Origin: Pelagibacterium sp.
Lineage (GTDB): Bacteria; Pseudomonadota; Alphaproteobacteria; Rhizobiales; Devosiaceae
Length of the DNA: 36,153 nucleotides
Direction of reading: 5' to 3'
Assembly (NCBI GenBank): GCA_002723255.1
Contig: PBNW01000032.1
Location: 1 to 36,153 of the forward strand
Shown in pieces: positions 7,048-16,174 of the stretch (position 1 is the first letter of the stretch; every line of letters begins with the position of its first letter). The notes beneath the pieces were generated by a model. It searched no databases and was not told the DNA's origin. It saw only the letters and a list, made by a program, of their open reading frames with translations. Position numbers and translations under genes: made by a program.

Positions 7048-8043
7048 TCATGACCGCCTGGAAAACCTCTGGATCAGCATGGCGACGATGATGATGACGC
7101 CCTGAACGGCTGCCACGAGGTATTCGGAAATGAAGTCGGAAAGCACCATGATGTTGGCGATCATCTCGAGGATGACGGCCCCGGCGATGGTGCCCCAGAT
7201 GTGGCCCTTTCCGCCGCGGAGCGCAGTGCCGCCAATGACCACGGCGGTGATCACCTGAAGCTCCCACAGCAGCCCCGTCGTCGGGGTTGCGGCCCCCAGG
7301 CGCGGCACATAGCACACAGCGGCAATGGCCACGCAGATGCCCTGTATCACGAAGGCCGTGGTGCGAATTTTTGCGACCGAGATGCCTGAAAACCGCGCGA
7401 CCTCTTCGTTGGCGCCGACGGCGGCACATCGGCGACCATATTTGGTCTTGTAGAGGATGAATGCCCCGATCCCGGCAACGATCGCGCAGATGACGATGGG
7501 GATGGGAATGCCCAGGACATCGCCGAAATAGATGGGCCGGAAGGGATCGCGCAGAGAGCGGTCGATCGGGATCGTGCCGCCATTGGACATGAAGGTGATG
7601 AAGGCCCGGAAGATGCCCATTGTGCCGAGGGTGACAATGAACGGCTCGATCCTGCCGATCGTGACGATCAGGCCGTTAAAAAGCCCGCACAGCGCACCCA
7701 CGCAGATCACAAGGGCTATGCCGGCCACAATGGCATTGGCGCCGAGGCTGGGCACCAGGGCATTCATGAACATGATCATGATGCCGGCGACAAATGCCGT
7801 CATGGCGCCGACCGAAAGGTCCAGCCCGCCCGAGGAGATGACGAATGTTGCACCCACGGCGATGATGGCGACGAATGTCGAGCGCGTAAGAACGTTGGAT
7901 ACGTTGGTGGCAGAGAGAAAATCGGGATTGATCAGCACGCCGATTATAGCCAGAGCCACAAGGGCGATGAACGGGCCCAGATCGAACCAGTTGATGCGCT
8001 TGAGTATCGGTTCCTGCCCGGGAACCGCAATAATATCAGTCAC
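7048..8043 (-). CDS. Sugar ABC transporter permease (RbsC-like)
   Basis: A 331-residue integral membrane protein of the BPD_transp_2 (RbsC/AraH) family with about eight to ten hydrophobic segments. It carries the family signature ISSGGLDLSVGAM (about 70-82) and GTALRGGKGHIWGT near the C-terminus. The frame is open upstream, but the GTG at 8043 is favoured: GGAGG stands about ten bases before it, and it overlaps the end of the ATPase gene by 8 bases (GTGACTGA), indicating coupling. It forms the transmembrane channel with the adjacent ATPase. Confidence 0.92.
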   Translation of the reverse strand: MTDIIAVPGQEPILKRINWFDLGPFIALVALAIIGVLINPDFLSATNVSNVLTRSTFVAIIAVGATFVISSGGLDLSVGAMTAFVAGIMIMFMNALVPSLGANAIVAGIALVICVGALCGLFNGLIVTIGRIEPFIVTLGTMGIFRAFITFMSNGGTIPIDRSLRDPFRPIYFGDVLGIPIPIVICAIVAGIGAFILYKTKYGRRCAAVGANEEVARFSGISVAKIRTTAFVIQGICVAIAAVCYVPRLGAATPTTGLLWELQVITAVVIGGTALRGGKGHIWGTIAGAVILEMIANIMVLSDFISEYLVAAVQGVIIIVAMLIQRFSRRS

Positions 8044-9607
8044 TTGGTATTTCCTCCCCCGTTTTCGCCGATCCGGTGTTGCTGGTTGCGGCGAGAACGA
8101 CTGCGTCTTCTGTAATCTGGTCACCGGTGAGTTCTGCTGTGATCCGGCCGCTGCGCATGACCAGCACCCGGTCACACAGGCCAACGAGTTCCTGAAGCTC
8201 CGAGGAGATCACCACGCAGGCTTTGCCGGCGCCAACGAGCTTGTCGATGAAGGCGTAGATCTGCCCCTTGTTGCCGATGTCGATGCCGCGGGTGGGCTCG
8301 TCGATGATGACGACGTCGGGATCGAGCATCATGATCTTGGCGAGCAGAAGCTTTTGCTGGTTACCGCCCGAAAGCTGCCCGGCCGTAAGCTTCTTGCTGC
8401 GGACCCGGATATCGTATTTTTCGATGGCGCCATCGAGCTGTTGGCCTTCCAGCCGCTCGTCGGTGTAAATGGTGCGGTAGAGCCATGAGAGCGCCGAAAG
8501 GACAAGGTTGGGCGCAAGCCGTTCACCGAGCAGCAGGCCTTTGCCCTTGCGGTCCTCGGTGAGATAGCCGACCCCCAGCTCCATCGCATCGGCGACCGAG
8601 CCGATCCTGACCGGCTTGCCGCGCACCCTGACGGGTTTCACATGAGCCGGGCGAAGCCCCAAAAGTCCTTCGAAAACCTCGGTTCGTCCCGCGCCCATCA
8701 TGCCGCCGAAGCCCAGAATTTCTCCGGGCCGGGCGCTAAAGGAAATGTCATGGGCAATAGTGGAAACCTGCAGCCCCTCGACCTCGAGCAGGGGAGGCTG
8801 GGTGGAGACACCGCGCCTGGGCGGGTAGAGCATCGAGAGTTCGCGCCCGACCATCATGCGGGCCATGTCTTGCTGGGTCAGTTCGGACGCCGGGTGCGTG
8901 CCGACCTTCTCGCCATCACGCAGAACGGTGATGGTGTCGGCCAGCGCCTGGACCTCGTCGAGGCGGTGGGAGATGTAAAGAACGGCGACGCCCTGCCGGC
9001 GCAGGCGGCGCACGATGTCGAGCAAGGTTTCCACTTCATTTGCCGTGAGTACGGCCGTGGGTTCATCGAAAATCACCAGCCGGTGATCTTCAAGCAACGC
9101 GCGGGCGATCTGGACCAGTTGCCGCTGTGCAATGGGCAGGGTGTTGACCGGGTCGCGCGGTGACGCCGTCGCGCCGAGCTCTGCAAGCTTTTCGCGCGCT
9201 ATCGCCTCCATGCGCGCATTGTCGATGATCCCGTTCCGGGTCAATTCGCGGCCCATGAACAGGTTCTCGGCGACCGTGAGGTCGCCAGCGAGCAGGATTT
9301 CCTGGTGAACGAGCACGATGCCCGCGTCTTCGGCATCGGCGGGTTTGGAGAATTTCGCGGTCTCGCCCAGATAGCTGATCGATCCGGCGGTGGGTTGGAT
9401 ATAGCCCGAGATCAGGCGCATCAGGGTCGATTTGCCGGCACCGTTCTCGCCGATGATTGCATGAACCTCTCCGGCGCGGATCTCAAGATCGACGTCGCGC
9501 AGCACCTTGATCGGGCCGTAGCTCTTGCCCAGCCCTGAAAGCGCGATCAGGGGCGTCGGCTGTACGCTATCGCGTGCCGATTGATCGATGCTGGCTGTGG
9601 CAGTCAT
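8036..9607 (-). CDS. Sugar ABC transporter ATP-binding protein (RbsA-like, two ABC domains)
   Basis: A 523-residue fused double ATPase of the ribose/galactose importer class. Domain 1 has Walker A GENGAGKS (53-60), a degenerate signature LPIAQRQLVQIARAL and Walker B LVIFDEPTA. Domain 2 has a degenerate Walker A region GGMMGAGRTEV, as is usual for RbsA/MglA, but an intact signature LSGGNQQK and Walker B VVIIDEPTRGID. It powers uptake through the adjacent permease. The ATG overlaps the stop of the upstream gntR gene by four bases (ATGA), so regulator and transporter share one message. Confidence 0.93.
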   Translation of the reverse strand: MTATASIDQSARDSVQPTPLIALSGLGKSYGPIKVLRDVDLEIRAGEVHAIIGENGAGKSTLMRLISGYIQPTAGSISYLGETAKFSKPADAEDAGIVLVHQEILLAGDLTVAENLFMGRELTRNGIIDNARMEAIAREKLAELGATASPRDPVNTLPIAQRQLVQIARALLEDHRLVIFDEPTAVLTANEVETLLDIVRRLRRQGVAVLYISHRLDEVQALADTITVLRDGEKVGTHPASELTQQDMARMMVGRELSMLYPPRRGVSTQPPLLEVEGLQVSTIAHDISFSARPGEILGFGGMMGAGRTEVFEGLLGLRPAHVKPVRVRGKPVRIGSVADAMELGVGYLTEDRKGKGLLLGERLAPNLVLSALSWLYRTIYTDERLEGQQLDGAIEKYDIRVRSKKLTAGQLSGGNQQKLLLAKIMMLDPDVVIIDEPTRGIDIGNKGQIYAFIDKLVGAGKACVVISSELQELVGLCDRVLVMRSGRITAELTGDQITEDAVVLAATSNTGSAKTGEEIPSD

Positions 9608-10308
9608 TCGAACACCGGAAGGATTCTGTCGCGCGAGCGTTCGATGTGCACGCGCATGGCGCGTTCGGCGGCGTCGGCATCGCGATGCTCGAAGGCGGTA
9701 ATGATCGCTTCGTGTTCGGCCAGCGCCTCTTCGGTCACGCGCGAATGGAATAACAACCGGAAGATGTGAAAGTGCACATGCTGATGGGCAAGGATGTCCC
9801 GCACCAGCTGATTACCCGCCTCCTTGAGAATAAGATCGTGGAAGATCGCGTCCTGGCGCGCGAACTCCGAATAGCGGGCGCGCTCGTCGGTCTTGTTGCT
9901 CCGTCCGGCCATTACGCCTGCCGCTTCTGTAAGCTCGGCCAGATTTGACCCGTCGAGATTGGCAACCAGCCGACGGGCCGCGTCAGGCTCAAGAAGCAGG
10001 CGAAGCTCGTAGAGCTCGGAAAACTGGCCGCGCGTCAGTTGGGGCGCGGCGCTATAGCCCATCAAGTGGGTCTTGATCACCAGGCCCTCGCCCTCGAGAC
10101 GGCCAAGGGCCTCGCGGATCGGGGTCTGGGAAACGCCGAACTCGCGGGCAAGCGTGTCCACGGTGATGCGCGATCCCGGGGGGATCTTGAGCGCCATCAG
10201 CTGAGAGAAAATGGTGTCGTAGATTTCACTGGCAAGCCCCGCCGGACGGCGGATCGGCGATGTCGCCGGCTCAGTTGTCGATGCGGTGGATGGATGTTCT
10301 TGCGCCAT
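9604..10308 (-). CDS. GntR family transcriptional regulator, FadR/FCD subfamily
   Basis: A 234-residue protein. The N-terminal winged helix-turn-helix includes ITVDTLAREFGVSQTPIREAL, and a C-terminal all-helical FCD ligand domain carries the usual Asp/His pattern (ARQDAIFHDLIL and HVHFHIFRLLF, His metal ligands). FCD regulators sense sugar acids or other carboxylates and repress neighbouring catabolic genes. The ATG at 10308 has AGAGG about six bases upstream and is preferred to the upstream in-frame codon. It is the first gene of the leftward ABC operon and diverges from the Ldh2 gene across 77 bases holding a perfect palindrome, so it probably controls both directions. Confidence 0.9.
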   Translation of the reverse strand: MAQEHPSTASTTEPATSPIRRPAGLASEIYDTIFSQLMALKIPPGSRITVDTLAREFGVSQTPIREALGRLEGEGLVIKTHLMGYSAAPQLTRGQFSELYELRLLLEPDAARRLVANLDGSNLAELTEAAGVMAGRSNKTDERARYSEFARQDAIFHDLILKEAGNQLVRDILAHQHVHFHIFRLLFHSRVTEEALAEHEAIITAFEHRDADAAERAMRVHIERSRDRILPVFE

Positions 10309-10317
10309 GTTTGCCTC

Positions 10318-10378
10318 TTGACATTGAGCGACTGCTAACACGATAGTCTGCGATATGCAATCAGATATCCTATAGGAT
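10318..10378 (+). promoter_or_regulatory. Divergent promoter region with palindromic operator
   Basis: A perfect -35 TTGACA (10318-10323) and GATAGT (10342-10347) with 18-base spacing point toward the Ldh2 gene. A perfect 12-bp palindrome ATCCTATAGGAT lies at 10367-10378, downstream of the predicted start. The AGGA in its right arm is also the only plausible Shine-Dalgarno for the ATG at 10386. It is the best candidate operator for the adjacent GntR repressor. Confidence 0.6.
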
Positions 10379-10385
10379 TTTTAGT

Positions 10386-11420
10386 ATGAGGGTAATGGCG
10401 GCTCAGGCCCTGTCGCTTGCGACAGCGTTGCTCGAAGCCAGGGGCGCAGAGCCTTCTCATGCCCGGCTGCAAGCCGAGGTGCTCGTCGAGGCGGAATTGC
10501 GCGGCCACCCTTCGCACGGGCTGCAAAGGCTGCCGCGCCTTCTCGCGCGCATCGATCGAGGGTTGATCGCTCCCAATGCAACCGGCAGCCAGACCTGGGC
10601 CGGATCGGCCTTTCTTGCGGTCGATGGCGAGGCGGGGCTGGGCCCGGTTGTTGCCCATGCCGCAATCGAACAGCTTGTCGATCGGGTCGAACAGACCGGC
10701 ATCGCCATAGCCGGCATTCGGGATGCAAATCATCTGGGAATGCTGGCCGTTTACGTGCAATCGATCGCCTGCAGGGGCCTGATCGGTATCGTGCTCACCA
10801 GCAGCGAAGCGCTCGTTCACCCTCATGGCGGTGACAAGGCGATGATGGGAACCAATCCGGTTGCCATCGGCATGCCGACCTCGGGCGAACCCTATATTCT
10901 CGATATGGCAACCAGTGTCGTTTCGATGGGCAAGATCCATGATTATGCGCTCAAGGGAGAGCCAATTTCCCAAGGCTGGGCCCTGGGGCCTGACGGCGCG
11001 CCGACCCTTGATGCGCAACGCGCCAAGTCGGGCTCGATCGCCCCTTTCGGGGGCGCAAAGGGCTACGGGCTGGGGCTGGGATTCGAGCTTCTTGTGGCCG
11101 GCATTGCGGGCACGCCTCCCGCTCCCGAAGTTCGCGGCACGCTCGATGCCGATCATCGCGCGAACAAGGGCGACGTCATCATCATCGTCAAGCCCGGCAG
11201 CGCAGGAGTTGGAGCGGCTGTGTCGGGGTATCTCGACATGGTGCGCGACAGCAAATCGGACGGTGGCACTGTCACAATTCCCGGCGACCGTTCGCGGCAG
11301 CGCCGGCAACACGCGATAAGCGAGGGTTTTGAGGTCGACCCTCGTGTTTGGGAGGAACTCGCTGCGGCGGGTTCAGGTATCCCGGCCTCAGTCAGGAAAT
11401 CGTATCATGAATATGTTTAG
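10386..11420 (+). CDS. Ldh2/malate-L-lactate dehydrogenase-type oxidoreductase
   Basis: A 344-residue NAD(P)-dependent oxidoreductase of the Ldh2 family, which includes malate/L-lactate, ureidoglycolate, sulfolactate and 2,3-diketogulonate dehydrogenases. Diagnostic segments are ELRGHPSHGLQRLP (38-51, conserved His-Ser-His), HPHGGDKAMMGTNP (nucleotide-binding GTNP) and PFGGAKGYGLGLG near the C-terminus. It would oxidise a 2-hydroxy acid or reduce the keto acid; the substrate is not predictable. It is the first gene of a four-gene rightward operon. AGGA eight bases upstream of the ATG belongs to the operator palindrome. The 3' end overlaps the next gene by 14 bases. Confidence 0.88.
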   Translation: MRVMAAQALSLATALLEARGAEPSHARLQAEVLVEAELRGHPSHGLQRLPRLLARIDRGLIAPNATGSQTWAGSAFLAVDGEAGLGPVVAHAAIEQLVDRVEQTGIAIAGIRDANHLGMLAVYVQSIACRGLIGIVLTSSEALVHPHGGDKAMMGTNPVAIGMPTSGEPYILDMATSVVSMGKIHDYALKGEPISQGWALGPDGAPTLDAQRAKSGSIAPFGGAKGYGLGLGFELLVAGIAGTPPAPEVRGTLDADHRANKGDVIIIVKPGSAGVGAAVSGYLDMVRDSKSDGGTVTIPGDRSRQRRQHAISEGFEVDPRVWEELAAAGSGIPASVRKSYHEYV

Positions 11421-12636
11421 CGCTCTGAGAGCGCCAAGGGAGATCGTCTTCGGCGCCGGACAAAGAGCGTGTCTTGCCAGGATCGCCCGGCAATTGGGGG
11501 AGCGGGTGCTTGTCTGTACGGACGCGCGTTTTGCTGCCGAGCCGGTCTTTGCCGAACTCATGGCGTCGCTCAAGGACGCCGGAATGGCGGTGGAGATCGA
11601 GGCCGGCGTTCTGCCCGATGTTCCGGTCCAATCCTGCTTGGCCTCGGCCGAGCGCGTGCGCGGTTTTGCACCCGATGTGGTGGTGGGCATCGGCGGTGGC
11701 AGTTGTATCGATCATGCCAAATGCGTTGCAATCCTTCTCGCGCACGGGGGCGAACCCCAGGATTACTACGGCGAGTTCAAGGTTCCAGGGCCGGTGCTGC
11801 CCATCATCGCGGTTCCCACAACGGCGGGCACCGGATCGGAGGTGACGCCTGTGGCGGTGCTTTCCGATGCCGAGCGCATAATGAAGGTCGGCATTTCCAG
11901 CCCCCACATCATTCCCACCGCCGCCCTATGCGATCCGGATCTAACGGCAAGCTGTCCAAAGTCATTGACCGCAATTGCCGGGGCCGATGCGCTGACCCAT
12001 GCGATCGAGGCCTTCAGTGCAACCCGGCGCGTTGCGAGCGCGGGCATGGCTCAAGAGCGCGTGTTTATCGGTAAGTCCGCGATCACCGATCATTTCGCGC
12101 GTCTGGCCATACAGACGATCTTTTCCAGTCTTGAACGCGCCTGCACCCATGGCGACGATATCGAGGCGCGCGAGCAGGTCATGCTGGGCGCTCTCATGGC
12201 CGGTCTGGCTTTCGGCACGGCCGGCACGGCCGCGGCACATGCAATCCAATATCCCATAGGGGCGGTTACCCATACGGCCCATGGCGAGGGGGTGGCGTGC
12301 GTTCTGCCCTATGTCATGCGCTTCAATCTCGAGGCGGATCCGGAACCGCTGGCCGAAATCGGGCGGATGCTCGGGCTGCCGGGTTCGGATGAAATCGCGC
12401 TTGGCAATGCGGCGGCAGATGCCGTCGCGCGCCTTTTTTCAGCCATCGGCATTCCGCCCACGCTCGAAGCGCTGGGTCTGCCCCGCGACAAGCTCGAATG
12501 GGTCGGCACCCAGGCGCTGGGAGTTTCGCGCCTGATCGACAACAACCCCCGCCGGATCGACGCCCCCGCCATGGCCGCGCTTTTGCAGGCAGCCTATAGC
12601 GGCGACCGTATCCGGCTCCAAAACGCCATCGCCTAG
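11407..12636 (+). CDS. Iron-containing (group III) alcohol dehydrogenase
   Basis: A 409-residue Fe-dependent alcohol dehydrogenase. The NAD-binding glycine motif GIGGGSCIDHAK is near residue 95, and VPTTAGTGSEVTPV is the family's conserved loop. The metal ligands fit the FucO spacing: Asp and His in DALTHAIE (D, H+4), then His in HAIQYPIG and His in HGEGVACVLP, 14 residues apart. Members oxidise lactaldehyde-type alcohols, 4-hydroxybutyrate or maleylacetate. Followed by an aldehyde dehydrogenase, it most likely makes an aldehyde from an alcohol or hydroxy acid. The ATG at 11407 has AGGA nine bases upstream and lies within the end of the Ldh2 gene; a second ATG at 11413 is possible. Confidence 0.9.
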   Translation: MNMFSALRAPREIVFGAGQRACLARIARQLGERVLVCTDARFAAEPVFAELMASLKDAGMAVEIEAGVLPDVPVQSCLASAERVRGFAPDVVVGIGGGSCIDHAKCVAILLAHGGEPQDYYGEFKVPGPVLPIIAVPTTAGTGSEVTPVAVLSDAERIMKVGISSPHIIPTAALCDPDLTASCPKSLTAIAGADALTHAIEAFSATRRVASAGMAQERVFIGKSAITDHFARLAIQTIFSSLERACTHGDDIEAREQVMLGALMAGLAFGTAGTAAAHAIQYPIGAVTHTAHGEGVACVLPYVMRFNLEADPEPLAEIGRMLGLPGSDEIALGNAAADAVARLFSAIGIPPTLEALGLPRDKLEWVGTQALGVSRLIDNNPRRIDAPAMAALLQAAYSGDRIRLQNAIA

Positions 12637-12646
12637 GAGTCCCTTC

Positions 12647-14116
12647 ATGTCATCTGCAGTCGTTGAGTCATCGCACGTGGGCATGGATTGCTCTGCCTAC
12701 GCGCAAGGCCTTTATATCGACGGGAAATGGGTGCCCGGTGGGGGCATTACCGTCATCGACCCTTCGACCGGCAACAGCATCGCGGAGGTGGCCGATGCAA
12801 CGGTCGAGGATGCACGCGCGGCCGTCGATGCCGCTGCGCGCGCTGCGGCCGGTTGGCGTGCCACCCCGCCGCGCCAACGCGCCGGGATCCTGATCAAATG
12901 CTTTGAGCTGATGATGCAGCGGCAGGAAGAGCTGGCCTATCTCATTGCGCTCGAGAACGGAAAGTCGCTCGTCGATGCCCGTGGGGAAGTCGCCTATGCA
13001 GCGGAATTTTTCCGCTGGTACGCCGAAGAGGGCGTGCGCATTTCCGGGGAGTTCATGACGGCGCCGGCCGGGGGCAACCGTATCATCGTGGATTACGAGC
13101 CCATCGGAATTGCGGTTCTGATAACGCCGTGGAACTTTCCCGCCGCCATGGCGACGCGCAAGATTGCGCCGGCGCTTGCAGCCGGGTGCACAGTGGTGCT
13201 CAAACCCGCCAGCGAAACCCCGCTGACCGCCTACGCGCTGGCGGCTCTTTATTCCGAAGCGGGCATTCCCGACGGCGTCGTCAACGTCATCACCACCACC
13301 AATCCCGGGCCGGTCACCGCTGCAATGCTCGAGGATGCGCGGGTGCGCAAACTGTCCTTTACCGGTTCGACACCGGTCGGTCGCCTGCTGCTTGCCCAAG
13401 CCTCAAAGACCGTGCTGAGCTGTTCGATGGAGCTTGGCGGCAACGCCCCCTTTATCGTGTTCGATGATGCCGATCTCGAAGCTGCGCTCGATGGCGCGAT
13501 GTTGGCCAAGATGCGCAACGGGGGTGAAGCATGCACGGCAGCCAACCGTTTTCTCGTTCAAGAGGGTATCCATGACCGGTTCGTCGAGAGGCTGACCGCG
13601 CGCATGAAGGCGCTCAAGGTCGGTCCGGGAACGGACCCGGACACCGGCTGCGGGCCGATGATCACGCGCAAGGCGGTGGACAAGATCGAGGCGCTGGTCG
13701 CCGAAGCCGTCGGGCGCGGCGCCAAGGTGGTGCTGGGCGGCAAGGGGCTCGACCGTCCGGGCTATTATTATCCGCCAACGGTCATGGTCGATGTTTCTCC
13801 CCATGCGGAAATGGCCAGGGACGAGATTTTCGGCCCGGTCGCGCCGGTCTATCGGTTCAAGACCGAGGACGAGGCCATCGCCATGGCCAACGATACCGAG
13901 TATGGGCTGGCCGCCTACATCTATACAAAAGATATCCGGCGGGGCATGGCCGTTTCGTCACGGATCGAATCGGGCATGATCGGGCTTAACCGCGGGCTGG
14001 TTTCAGACCCGGCCGGGCCGTTCGGTGGCGTCAAGCAAAGCGGGCTCGGGCGCGAAGGATCGCACCATGGGGTGATCGAGTTCATGGAAGCAAAATACAT
14101 AGCCACGAGCTTTTGA
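12647..14116 (+). CDS. NAD(P)-dependent aldehyde dehydrogenase, succinate-semialdehyde dehydrogenase type
   Basis: A 489-residue ALDH. Catalytic Cys296 lies in [12 protein letters not shown], general-base Glu262 in MELGGNAPF, and the Asn of TPWNFP (about 164) helps stabilise the thiohemiacetal. The sequence resembles the GabD/succinate-semialdehyde branch, which also includes 2-oxoglutarate-semialdehyde dehydrogenases. It could therefore serve either the local operon (semialdehyde made by the Fe-alcohol dehydrogenase) or the last step of the Weimberg-type route encoded 15 kb away. It starts 10 bases after the Fe-ADH stop with an AGGAG ribosome site, and its TGA overlaps the ATG of the next gene. 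Confidence 0.9.
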   Translation: MSSAVVESSHVGMDCSAYAQGLYIDGKWVPGGGITVIDPSTGNSIAEVADATVEDARAAVDAAARAAAGWRATPPRQRAGILIKCFELMMQRQEELAYLIALENGKSLVDARGEVAYAAEFFRWYAEEGVRISGEFMTAPAGGNRIIVDYEPIGIAVLITPWNFPAAMATRKIAPALAAGCTVVLKPASETPLTAYALAALYSEAGIPDGVVNVITTTNPGPVTAAMLEDARVRKLSFTGSTPVGRLLLAQASKTVLSCSMELGGNAPFIVFDDADLEAALDGAMLAKMRNGGEACTAANRFLVQEGIHDRFVERLTARMKALKVGPGTDPDTGCGPMITRKAVDKIEALVAEAVGRGAKVVLGGKGLDRPGYYYPPTVMVDVSPHAEMARDEIFGPVAPVYRFKTEDEAIAMANDTEYGLAAYIYTKDIRRGMAVSSRIESGMIGLNRGLVSDPAGPFGGVKQSGLGREGSHHGVIEFMEAKYIATSF

Positions 14117-14928
14117 TGGCGGAACCCGACTATTTCCGCACGCGCGATCACGTACCCGATTTCGACGATCATGTTGCCCGGTATCGTGCGCGCAGCAGGC
14201 AGACGCGGGCTGGTCTGCCAAACCGCTGCGATGTCAGATACGGGCAAGGAGAGAACGCCAGCCTCGATCTTTTCTTTCCGATGGACAGGGGAGGACCGGC
14301 GCCGATCCACCTGTTCATCCATGGCGGGTATTGGCGCATGTTCGACAAGTCCGATTTTTCGTTCGTTGCCAATACAGTTTGTGGCGCCGGAGGGATCGCG
14401 GCCATCATGAACTATGATCTGATGCCCCATATCCGGCTGGAGACCATTGTCGGGCAGGTGCGAGCATGCGCGGCCTGGCTGGTCGCAAACGCGGGCTCGT
14501 TCGGGGGCGATCCGAAGCGTCTGAGCGTCTCAGGCCATTCGGCCGGCGCACATCTGAGTTGTTTTCTGGTCAGCAAAGACAGTCCGGTGCGCCCGAGTGC
14601 CATTCTGGCGCTGAGCGGAATTTACGATCTTGCGCCCCTTTGCCACTCGTTTCTTCAGCCGGATTTGAAGTTTACCGATAGCGAAATCGCCCGGTTCTCA
14701 CCGCTCAGTATGGATATCGCGGGGCCCGGAGAGATCACCTTGCTGGTTGGAGACGCCGAGACCCCACCGTTCCATGAGCAGGCCCAGGCGCTGAGGACAA
14801 AATTATCGAATGAGGGATGTGCCGTCTCGTTCGAAGCGGTCGAGACGGCGAACCATATGAGCATTGTGGCTCAACTGGAAAGCCCCGGGACGCGCCCGGG
14901 ACGGTTCCTGTCCGCGATGATTTGTTGA
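14116..14928 (+). CDS. Alpha/beta hydrolase, esterase/arylformamidase-like
   Basis: A 270-residue alpha/beta hydrolase with an HGGYW oxyanion motif (His69), as in arylformamidases and HSL-type esterases. Nucleophile Ser142 is in SGHSAGAHLS, a likely Asp (about 213) is in LVGDAETPPF, and His247 is in ANHMS. It cleaves an ester, lactone or N-formyl amide. As last gene of the Ldh2-FeADH-ALDH operon it may open a lactone or ester form of the substrate (inference). The ATG overlaps the preceding stop as TGATG. The last codons span a CCCGGG...CCCGGG palindrome (14884-14900). No kynurenine genes are nearby. Confidence 0.85.
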   Translation: MAEPDYFRTRDHVPDFDDHVARYRARSRQTRAGLPNRCDVRYGQGENASLDLFFPMDRGGPAPIHLFIHGGYWRMFDKSDFSFVANTVCGAGGIAAIMNYDLMPHIRLETIVGQVRACAAWLVANAGSFGGDPKRLSVSGHSAGAHLSCFLVSKDSPVRPSAILALSGIYDLAPLCHSFLQPDLKFTDSEIARFSPLSMDIAGPGEITLLVGDAETPPFHEQAQALRTKLSNEGCAVSFEAVETANHMSIVAQLESPGTRPGRFLSAMIC

Positions 14929-14970
14929 TCGGCCTTCAAACGCCATGGGCCTAACGCGTTTCCAGAGGGC

Positions 14971-16122
14971 CTACCAATTGGTGAAGGAGCCATCCCTGCG
15001 GCGCAGATGCGGGGGTTCGGAATATTCGAACGCGGCGGCCTTGAGATAATCCTCGTTGACCTCGACGCCCAGACCGGGGGCCTCGGGCACGATGTAGTGG
15101 CTGCCGTCCATTTCGGTCTGAACAGGGAAGATATCCCTGTTGTCGAACCCCAGATCTTCCACCGGGCTCATGCGGCATTCGAGCCAGGAAAAGTTCGGCA
15201 CGACGGCGGCCATGTGAACCGAGGCTGCCGTGCAGATCGGCCCGAGCGGATTGTGCGGCATGAGGTCGACATAATGGGCCTCGCACCAGCCTGCCACTTT
15301 CATGGCCTCGGTGAACCCACCCACATTGCAGATGTCGATGCGGGCATGCTGGAGAATGTCGCGCTCGAGATAGGGCATGAACTGCCATTTGGACGAGAAT
15401 TCTTCGCCGATTGCGAAGGGCACCTCGGTCATCCGGCGCAGCGATTCGTAGGCCCCCGGTGCCTCGTCGCGGATTGGCTCTTCGAGGAAATCGAGCGTGC
15501 CCTGTCCGAGTTTCTGGCAGAACGAGGCGGCTTCGGCCACGCTGAGGCGGTGATGATATTCCACACCGAGAATGGCCGCGTGGCCCAGTTCGGCGCGTAC
15601 GGCCCGGACCCAATCGACGGTAGCGGCGATCGATTCACGCGGTTCATAGACCGTTTCGGCTTCCTGGAATCCGCCCAGCAGGCGAATGCAGTGCCAGCCG
15701 GCATCAAAGGCGATCCTGGCCTTTTCCACCATCTGGGGACCGGGGTCGGCCGGAACCGTTGCAAAGGCGGGAACGCTCTGACGCGCGCGCCCGCCCAGGA
15801 GCTGATAGACCGGAACGCCGAGCGCCTTGCCCTTGATGTCGTAGCACGCAATGTCGATGGCAGAGATGGCGGCTGCGAGGACGCGCCCGCCTTCGAAATA
15901 CTGGCTGCGATAGAGCTCCTGCCAGATCCCTGCGGTCTGCATGGGATCGCGGCCGATCAGGAACTCGGTGAAATGCTCGATGGCACCGACGACGGCCTTT
16001 TCGCGGAAGGAAAGGCCGGATTCGCCCCACCCATGGATGCCCTCGTCGGTTTCGATCTTGACGAGCAGTTGGTTGCGAACGCCTACCCAGACCGGATACG
16101 CCTTGATTGCCGTTATTTTCAT
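14971..16122 (-). CDS. Enolase-superfamily sugar-acid dehydratase, galactonate dehydratase-like
   Basis: A 383-residue protein of the mandelate racemase/muconate lactonizing enzyme superfamily, closest by eye to DgoD-type aldonate dehydratases: GLGVEVNEDYLK and a C-terminus of the ...DGSFTNW type. Metal ligands appear to be Glu188 (in GVEYHHR), Glu214 or 215 (LEEP) and Glu240 (IGEE), with His190 and His290 (MPHNPLGP) as acid/base residues. In E. coli DgoD the first ligand is Asp, so Glu here is a conservative change. The expected reaction is a 1,2-dehydration of a sugar acid to a 2-keto-3-deoxy acid. It is the last gene of the TRAP operon, 52 bases after dctM. The ATG at 16122 fits the family start MKIT. 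Confidence 0.87.
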   Translation of the reverse strand: MKITAIKAYPVWVGVRNQLLVKIETDEGIHGWGESGLSFREKAVVGAIEHFTEFLIGRDPMQTAGIWQELYRSQYFEGGRVLAAAISAIDIACYDIKGKALGVPVYQLLGGRARQSVPAFATVPADPGPQMVEKARIAFDAGWHCIRLLGGFQEAETVYEPRESIAATVDWVRAVRAELGHAAILGVEYHHRLSVAEAASFCQKLGQGTLDFLEEPIRDEAPGAYESLRRMTEVPFAIGEEFSSKWQFMPYLERDILQHARIDICNVGGFTEAMKVAGWCEAHYVDLMPHNPLGPICTAASVHMAAVVPNFSWLECRMSPVEDLGFDNRDIFPVQTEMDGSHYIVPEAPGLGVEVNEDYLKAAAFEYSEPPHLRRRDGSFTNW

Positions 16123-16174
16123 TGATGTGTCTTCTATTCTTCTTGTCGGTTGGGTTGGCACGGCCGAGAGCGGC

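Noticed and set aside
8044..8184. N-terminal extension of the RbsC-like permease
   Set aside because: Cys/Gln-rich translation with no family similarity, overlapping the ATPase gene; the GTG at 8043 has GGAGG upstream.
10335..11312. A 325-codon minus-strand frame opposite the Ldh2 gene
   Set aside because: No recognisable domain, and it lies fully antisense to a clear dehydrogenase with a good promoter.
14882..14902. GC palindrome CCCGGG...CCCGGG as terminator between convergent genes
   Set aside because: It lies inside the coding end of the esterase and has no U-tract; the 42-base gap that follows shows no convincing terminator either.
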